The notes under the pieces are model-generated. The model was not told the DNA's origin. It ran no database searches and was given only the letters and a program-made list of their open reading frames with translations. From Dermacentor variabilis (taxonomy: Eukaryota > Arthropoda > Arachnida > Ixodida > Ixodidae), in assembly GCF_050947875.1 (NCBI RefSeq), contig NC_134573.1, positions 70,408,315-70,472,314 of the forward strand: a DNA stretch of 64,000 bases. Reading direction: 5' to 3'. The first letter of the stretch is position 1. The number at the start of each line of letters is the position of its first letter. The translations under genes were made by a program, and so were the position numbers. Below, in pieces: positions 1-64,000 of this stretch.

Positions 1-1920
1 TGGAAGAGATAACATGTTTAAGGTAGATTTCAATATTGGGGGCGAGGAGTTACAGAGTCGCCATCTGTCGGAAGCGCCTCCCTTGCGTAGTATGAGGGAT
101 CACGCGGCACGCTCCTCATAGGTTTCACTTACGGCGCTCAATAAAAACACCACGCGGAAGCCCTCCTGGACATTTATGTAGGTACTCTCAAAATGAGGGA
201 ACTTCTTGACTGTCGATATAATAATCTTGGGCAAGCTGAAAGCACAAAATTGTTTATGGACGCTATCTCTTTACCAAACACGTACAGTGAACACCACTGC
301 GCGCGGTCGCCGCGATGGAGTCTCCCGAACTGGCTTGTTGCGTGAAAGGGAGGCAAACACTGAGAGTAAACTATGTGAAATATGTTCTTATAGTGGGCTG
401 ACTGTATAACCAAATGGGGCATAACAGAATGAAACCTCAATGCAACGATCACATGGGTTCGCAGCGACCGACTGCGCCTCTTCATGCATGTCTGCGCACA
501 ATGATTTTGCTTTCGCTGTGAGCGCGTTTTCGCACCGTGCCGTGAGCCTTAGGCCGCAGCACATGAGCATTTGACAGCACACTAGCAACCATTGTTGCGT
601 GGACGCTATCAGAACTGATAAAAAATAATTTCTTTATAGAATTCGAGGCCTACGACGACTGTGATGTGCCGTCGCGACGATTCAATGTTTCTTTTTTTTG
701 TTCGTCTTCTAAATTCTTGGACATTTCAATATTATTTCTCAATTGCGTTGCACTGTATGTTTATCGGCCTTCTCAGCATGCGATTTCCTTCTGCTTGTTT
801 TTCATAATCCAGTGCATTAATTCATAACACAAACATGACCATATATGCCATGCCTTTTTTTAATGTGCATCTTACCGCTCCCTTGCCATTCTAATGAACT
901 TGCCAGTATCTAGCATCAACAAGTTCATAGACCAAATAAAGTGTCATGACATTAGCCGGGCAATGGGCACAGGCGAGCGTCTGTCTCAGTGCGCGTTTTC
1001 TGCTACTCACTGAACATCGCCCAGTCCCGGCGCCGTAGCAGAAATATTCCTCGCGTCTGTGCTTGCTGCATACCTAAGTTGTAGCCGATGGCTGTCTGCA
1101 GGTTTTAAGTTTCGCCAGCCAAGTTTCACGAAGCTCCTTGCCCTGTGACTACGTGTGAATAAGGCTGACATCGGGCTCCGTTGCTTACGTCCGGCACTGC
1201 AGCACCGAGCAGTAGCCTACCAAGCTGCATGCCTCCAAAGGCAGTCACTACCTATTATAGCACTTTCAAATGTTGTCGAGCAGTCACCGAAGGCGGTAAA
1301 GCCTCACCACTTAATCAGAATCGCGGCGCAGGTGGGACTTTAAACTTTCGTTTTCAGCTCGCTTCAGTGCTTCCAAAGCAGCCGACGCGGCCGCTGTGTC
1401 CACGTGATCCCTCATGCCATGTCACGCAGACGGTGGCGCCAACTTTTCCAGTGGTGGAGCTCGCCCCCAATACACAAAGAAGTGAAAGTTGAATATAATA
1501 TTCGCATAAATAATGCTAATGTATCACACCTATAAGGCTTGATCTCACATCCCCCATTAATTACCGTGATATTGTGCTTTTATCGTCACTCAACGCCATC
1601 CCTCAAAACAGACTCCAGTTTTGGGATGCCAAACCGCACCATTTAATTTTATTTTAATTCACATACCGCAACTCCTAACATGTTCTCTTGCATTATGTTA
1701 GAATGTTCCCATTTATATTCATTTTAATCACATGTGCTATTAGCTGCTGTTTCGCGCTGTTTGTTGTTTGTTAGCTTTTAAGTGTCATAGCCTTTGTCAG
1801 GTAAGCTGACTCTCTCTAGGCATGCAACCCAAGTCTTGCTTTTTGTCTTGAAGGACAAATCAACAGACAAAGACATTACAACCAAAGACCAACTTGCAAC
1901 GTAGGGACCACAGCTCTTAC
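1..1920. other. Intron interior (3' of the last visible exon)
   Basis: No exon of glutamate synthase was recognised on either strand. Positions 34-1473 have ends resembling an inverted-repeat element (separate entry). The rest is AT-rich unique-looking sequence. Confidence 0.6.
34..1473. mobile_element. Possible DNA element with short inverted ends
   Basis: The left end reads ATATTGGGGGCGAG and the right end, read on the other strand, GTATTGGGGGCGAG. Deeper in, both sides carry ATGAGGGATCACG (left about 101-113, right about 1400-1412 inverted). The stretch between these blocks is not alike on the two sides, so the arms are diverged or mosaic. No transposase frame is present and no clear target duplication is seen. 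It could also be two unrelated repeats sharing ends. Confidence 0.4.
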
Positions 1921-60023
<58,103 letters not shown>

Positions 60024-61324
60024 CTGCGAGAGTAAGGGTGGCGCACGCAAGTCAGTTAACTCGTCATCGCTTTTGAGCTTTGATTACAATTACTAACCGT
60101 TGGAACTCTTACAATTACTAATCGTTAGCAGCCATTTTTATTTTAGATGCTGTTGTGCCCCTAAAAAAACTTTTCGAAGTGCTCGATATGTACACACAAT
60201 GGGGCATGGAAACACTGAAGTTTTCTAATCAAGTATAAATATCCGAAAAGTAATAATTTCGAATATCGAATTGAACATGAAGTGTTCCCCGGTTTGTCGA
60301 AAAAAATGTAAGAAAGGGTGAGAAAGACGACAAGGTGAAATCCACCAAGAATACAAAGATTTAGTTACCGCACGCAAACACACACAAATAAACAAAGAAC
60401 AAACCGGGAAGCAGGCAGTAAACAGCCTAGAGCATATGACTGCAAGGTGCGCAAACTTTCGCACGTTAGCTAAGAAACCGGCATCTACACAAGACAATAA
60501 TAGATCCTGATGCGTATCAGCCCTTTGAAAACATTGGTTGCCGGAGTCTAAGTATTTCTGGCAGAATTAGTGTAACAGCTGACATTTGCAGTGATTTCGC
60601 AGATGTCTCTCGATGTAACCTTTAAAAATGACCGTATTTATGCTGCTTATTCTGCCAGTAAAACGAAGATTAGATAATTTAGAAAAGGAAAAAAAAATGT
60701 TATCAACCCGACCATAGCATGACACTAGCTTGTGGATTTTTGTCAGAACTCACTATAGCAAGAGAAAAATCATAGTATGAAATTCCTGAATCGAATATGA
60801 GCCGAATAGTACACGGAATTCCTAGTATTCCGTCAAATTGTAGTAGGTGAATAACTCAGCGCTCAGCAGGGTAGAAGAGCTGACAGTCTGAGGCCAGATT
60901 TCTGTAGCTTCTTCTTGCCTCTGCCTATTAGCGCTGGTTATTATGGCGGAGGGGAGGACTGCTCTGGGAAGCTGTGGAAGTTGGAACTCTACCGAGTTAA
61001 AGATAATAAAAGCTACAAAAATTCTTAGCATTGTCCTACTGATGCGTAAGCATAGGTTGGCTCGCCTGTGACTTCGCTTTTGCTTAGTACTTGCTTTTCC
61101 TAGGTTATGTGCGTCTACCCATGGTCTTTCCGGTGGCGAAGAATGCTTAGGCTATAGTAGACAATTGTCAGAACATCTCGCCGCGTCCACCAACTTCAAT
61201 GCAATCGTACCAATTGAGCCGGAACGCTAAAAGGAACGCCGGGCCCGAGCGCCCCTCGACGGAGCAGAGCGGGAAAGGGGGAGGACACCAGGTGCCGCCG
61301 TAGCGCCCCAGGCGTTGCGTACGC

Positions 61325-61445
61325 CTCACGCGAGGGGAGAGTGCATCGCCGTGATGCCACGACACCCTCACTCTCGCGAGCCTGTTCTGCGCACGTTCCC
61401 TGTCCACGCAAGCTCTCGCCTTCGTTCTGACTGCGCCTCGGGTGG
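61325..61445 (-). repeat. GC-rich dispersed repeat, copy 2 (inverted)
   Basis: The minus strand shows GGCGAGAGCTTGCGTGGACA and CACGGCGATGCACTCTCCCC, matching 53763-53895 with several differences. Confidence 0.65.
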
Positions 61446-61448
61446 ACG

Positions 61449-62040
61449 GCTGTGCCCTGTTACGTTTCGCCTACGACGCGCGGTTTAGCCGGCGCGATTG
61501 CAACAAAGCGGCAGACATTTTGGCCCGTTCGGCGTCGCCGCTACGCTCCCCGCCAGGCGTTTCCAGGCGTTTCCAGGCATGTTCCGATGCCACGTGTCTT
61601 CATGTGCGTGTGTGAGTGTATGTACCATTGTGCCCGACCGGCTGCGATGCGACAGCAGGGGGTCACCTTCTCCTCCCAGTCATTGTGCCCGACCAGAGGC
61701 GCTACGAGAGCCGAGGTTACCTTCTCCTTCCAGTCATTGTGCCCGACCAGAGGCGCTACGAGAGCCGAAGTTACCTTCTCCTCCCAGTCTTTGTGCCCGA
61801 CCGGCGGCGCTACGACAGTGTGCGTCACCTTAGCCCATTGTACAATCACGTGCTCGTCTATTGAGGGGTTCCTTCTTGCCCTCAACTGCGAGAGTATAAA
61901 AACAGCTGCCCCCGGACGCCAAAAGGAAGGGCTCCGATTTCTTCTGTTGAGTAAAGTGCTCTCCCGTCTCTCTACTTCGGTCAACCTGTCCGCCAACTCT
62001 TTGCGATGTTAAAATAAACAAGTTGTTTTGTTGGTACCAG
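61449..62040 (+). promoter_or_regulatory. Putative 5' LTR with TATA box and polyadenylation signal
   Basis: TATAAAAA at 61895-61902 and AATAAA at 62013-62018, spaced as in an LTR (U3 promoter, R, U5), lie upstream of the gag-pol frame on the same strand. U3 carries four 54-55-bp tandem copies. Exact LTR borders and the primer-binding site were not determined, since the 3' LTR is outside the window. Confidence 0.6.
61626..61830 (+). repeat. Four tandem 54-55-bp copies in the putative U3
   Basis: CATTGTGCCCGACC begins copies at 61626, 61681 and 61735; the fourth starts at 61789 (CTTTGTGCCCGACC). Each has GCGCTACGA-like and TACCTTCTCC-like sequence. The two middle copies are the most alike. Confidence 0.85.
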
Positions 62041-62533
62041 TCGACTCATGCTTTGCCGGGACCTTCGGATGCTTCCAGTTGTACCCCAGGCCGCCAGGCC
62101 AACGCTACCCTTGGGGCTTGCGACCCAGGTACAACCACGGGCGTCAGCGCCGAGTTCCCAACAAATCGTACCAGCGGGTACGACCACAACAACTCGTACC
62201 AGCGGTGCGATTCAAACAACTGTCTGCCAGCGGTGAGATCGCGACAACGGAGGCCAGCAGCAAAGAGATACAGTTGACTGTATGCTGAGCAGCTCAACAA
62301 CGATCCGGGAGCAGTGCAACGAGCCCTGTGTGATGACTGGTTGCCTGCAGCGGAACGACTGCGCTGGACTCTTGGCTGCGAGGTTTGGTGAGTGCGGGAC
62401 TTTCTTCTTCTGAGCTTTGCCAGGCTTTTGTTAGTGTCAGAAACAGAGCTGGTAATTGTGGTTGTCGTTGCTGCCGGGTTAGTTTGCGGCAAGACAATAG
62501 TAAGCAGTAGAGAAAGCAGCATTCAGAGCAGCC

Positions 62534-64000
62534 ATGGATTTGAAGTCGTTGCGCAAACCGAAATTGCTGGAGCTTGCAAGAGAGTTGGGTCTGGATGTCT
62601 CAGACAAACTCAGAAAACCTGAACTGCTAAAGGCTATTCTTGAGTTAGAAGCTGAGGATGACGAGCTGTCGGAATGCCTTGAGACCATTGAGGAGAGGGA
62701 GACTGCAAAAAGACAGGAGCGCGAACTTAAAGAGCAAAAAGAAAAAGAAGAGCGCGAACTTAAAGAACAGAAAGAAAAAGAAGAGCGTGAACGTAAAGAA
62801 CAGAAAGAGCGTGAGCAACAAGAGCGCGACCGTCAACACGCTTTGGAAATGAAGCGTCTCGAGATACAGATCGAACGCGCTCGTAATGGAAGTCAGGCAC
62901 ACGGTGCAGGAGAACGCGTATTGTTCAAAATGACTGACCTGATGCGGCCGTTTAAGCTTGGAGAGGACATTGGTTTGTTCCTGGTTAACTTTGAGCGAAC
63001 GTGCGAGAAGCAGGGGTTCTCTCGGGAAACGTGGCCACAGCGCTTGCTCACTTTGTTACCCGGCGAGGCGGCCGACGTAGTCGCTCGCTTGGATAGAGAG
63101 GAGGCAGAGGATTTCGACAAAGTAAAATCGAGTCTGCTAAAAAAGTACCGGCTGTCTGCGGAGGCGTTCCGTCGGAAGTTTCGGGAAAATGAGAAAGGCA
63201 AAAGTGAGTCATACACAGAGTTTGCGTATAGGCTTATGTCAAACATGCAGGAGTGGCTCAAAGAAGAGAAAGCGTTTGGTGACCATGATAAAGTTCTGCA
63301 GTGCTTCGGGCTAGAACAGTTTTATAGTCGGTTACCGGAGAACGTGCGATACTGGGTCTTGGATAGGCCAGACGTTTGTACGGTGGCTAAAGCCGCTGAG
63401 CTAGCCGAGGAGTTTGTGACGCGTCGGGCTCGCGGAGCTAAGGACGGTCAAAAGGGTGAATTTGGCTCGAAGTTTGAGAGGCCGAAGTTCACACCCATGA
63501 GAGCAAAGGGGAACACGCGTAGTGCGGATGCGAGTGGAAGCAGTGCGACCGAACCTAAGGAGACGGCGGCAGCCGAAGCCGAACGCAGAAAGCGGTTCGA
63601 GATGAGGCAAGCGCGCGTTTGTTATACGTGCCAGAAGCCGGGTCACTTTTCGGCGCAGTGTCCGGAAACAACACCAAAAGTTGTGTTTTTTTCAATAGGC
63701 AGCACTGACGAGAACATGAAGCTTCTCGAGCCTTACATGCGAAACCTCCTCGTGAACGGGAAAGAGTGCCGAGTGCTTCGCGATTCCGCAGCTACAATGG
63801 ATGTAGTTCACCCGTCTTACGTAGAACCCCATATGTTCACGGGCGAGTGCGCATGGATCAAGCAAGCCGTGGAAGCTCATAGCGTGTGTCTGCCGGTAGC
63901 AAAAGTGCTTATCGAAGGACCTTTCGGAGCGCTTGAGACGGAGGCGGCAGTGTCATCTATGCTGCCCCCCCAGTACCCGTACCTATTTTCAAACAGGTCC
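62534..64000 (+). CDS. LTR retrotransposon gag-pol, 5' part (Ty3/gypsy-type)
   Basis: An open frame of 489 codons from ATG at 62534 (context GCCATGG) that runs off the window. Residues about 5-35 form a SAP-like helix pair (LRKPKLLELARELGLDVSD). Residues about 65-110 are a Lys/Glu-rich helix built of repeated KEQKEKEERE units. Residues about 130-310 form the capsid-like gag region (LMRPFKLGEDIGLFLVNFER; YRLSAEAFRRKFRE; LPENVRYWVL). One zinc knuckle, CYTCQKPGHFSAQC, is at 363-376. A retropepsin-like motif, LRDSAATMDVV (Asp417), is at 415-425 in the same frame, so gag and protease are fused. The active-site triad reads DSA instead of the usual D-T/S-G. It sits in the glutamate synthase intron on the opposite strand. 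Because nothing interrupts the frame it may be a young copy. Confidence 0.88.
   Translation, partial: MDLKSLRKPKLLELARELGLDVSDKLRKPELLKAILELEAEDDELSECLETIEERETAKRQERELKEQKEKEERELKEQKEKEERERKEQKEREQQERDRQHALEMKRLEIQIERARNGSQAHGAGERVLFKMTDLMRPFKLGEDIGLFLVNFERTCEKQGFSRETWPQRLLTLLPGEAADVVARLDREEAEDFDKVKSSLLKKYRLSAEAFRRKFRENEKGKSESYTEFAYRLMSNMQEWLKEEKAFGDHDKVLQCFGLEQFYSRLPENVRYWVLDRPDVCTVAKAAELAEEFVTRRARGAKDGQKGEFGSKFERPKFTPMRAKGNTRSADASGSSATEPKETAAAEAERRKRFEMRQARVCYTCQKPGHFSAQCPETTPKVVFFSIGSTDENMKLLEPYMRNLLVNGKECRVLRDSAATMDVVHPSYVEPHMFTGECAWIKQAVEAHSVCLPVAKVLIEGPFGALETEAAVSSMLPPQYPYLFSNRS

Larger units (their letters stand above)
60024..62533. other. Region upstream of first visible exon; LTR element begins
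   Basis: No glutamate synthase exon with a CGVGF-type start was found. Holds a GC-rich dispersed repeat (61325-61445, minus), then the LTR and leader of the retrotransposon from about 61449. Positions 60030-61160 show nothing recognised. Confidence 0.6.

Overview
The window is eukaryotic and very probably from a hard tick (Ixodida). The evidence is one gene cut into many small exons by kilobase-scale introns, and a repeat content of tRNA-derived SINEs, I-like LINEs, pogo/Tigger-type DNA elements, foldback MITEs and a Ty3/gypsy-type LTR element. Several repeats look to me like families common in tick genomes. No bacterial-style operon, CRISPR array or rRNA gene is visible.

The only host gene I can support is a glutamate synthase (GOGAT) on the minus strand. 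Sixteen consecutive coding exons lie between 60023 and 1921. They join in frame into 748 residues (2,244 nt): most of the class II glutamine amidotransferase domain, the central domain, and the start of the FMN-binding synthase domain. The exon with the catalytic N-terminal cysteine lies beyond 64000. The rest of the synthase half lies beyond position 1. Every junction is GT-AG except one, which is best explained as GC-AG (10095 to 7526). Because the reading frame is intact, the gene is probably functional.

The remaining roughly 97% is intron filled with mobile DNA. From left to right: a possible inverted-repeat element (34-1473); pogo-like ends (2654); a SINE relic (3225-3390); a plus-strand LINE relic (13.8-16.0 kb); a pogo-like MITE (20.0-20.8 kb); a TTAA-flanked MITE (24.4-24.9 kb); a broken Tigger/pogo transposase (25.6-26.7 kb); another pogo-like MITE (33.9-34.5 kb); a degenerate GATGAC-rich satellite (36.5-38.0 kb) holding a tRNA-derived SINE; a nearly complete I-type LINE (39.3-45.9 kb, minus) with intact ORF1, intact endonuclease/RT and a broken RNase H region carrying a 944-bp tandem duplication; a perfect-class hairpin (48888-48984); a 652-bp foldback element (49188-49839); two copies of a ~700-bp MITE, one inside a palindrome (53914-54614) and one inside a 12-bp minisatellite (59049-59714); and at the right edge the 5' part of an LTR retrotransposon whose gag-pol frame runs off the window (62534 to beyond 64000).

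I did not find a previously undescribed multi-gene system. The best leads are structural: the GC-AG intron, the duplicated LINE segment, the two datable MITE insertions, the long hairpin, and the possible match between the Tigger-type transposase and several pogo-like MITEs in the same introns.
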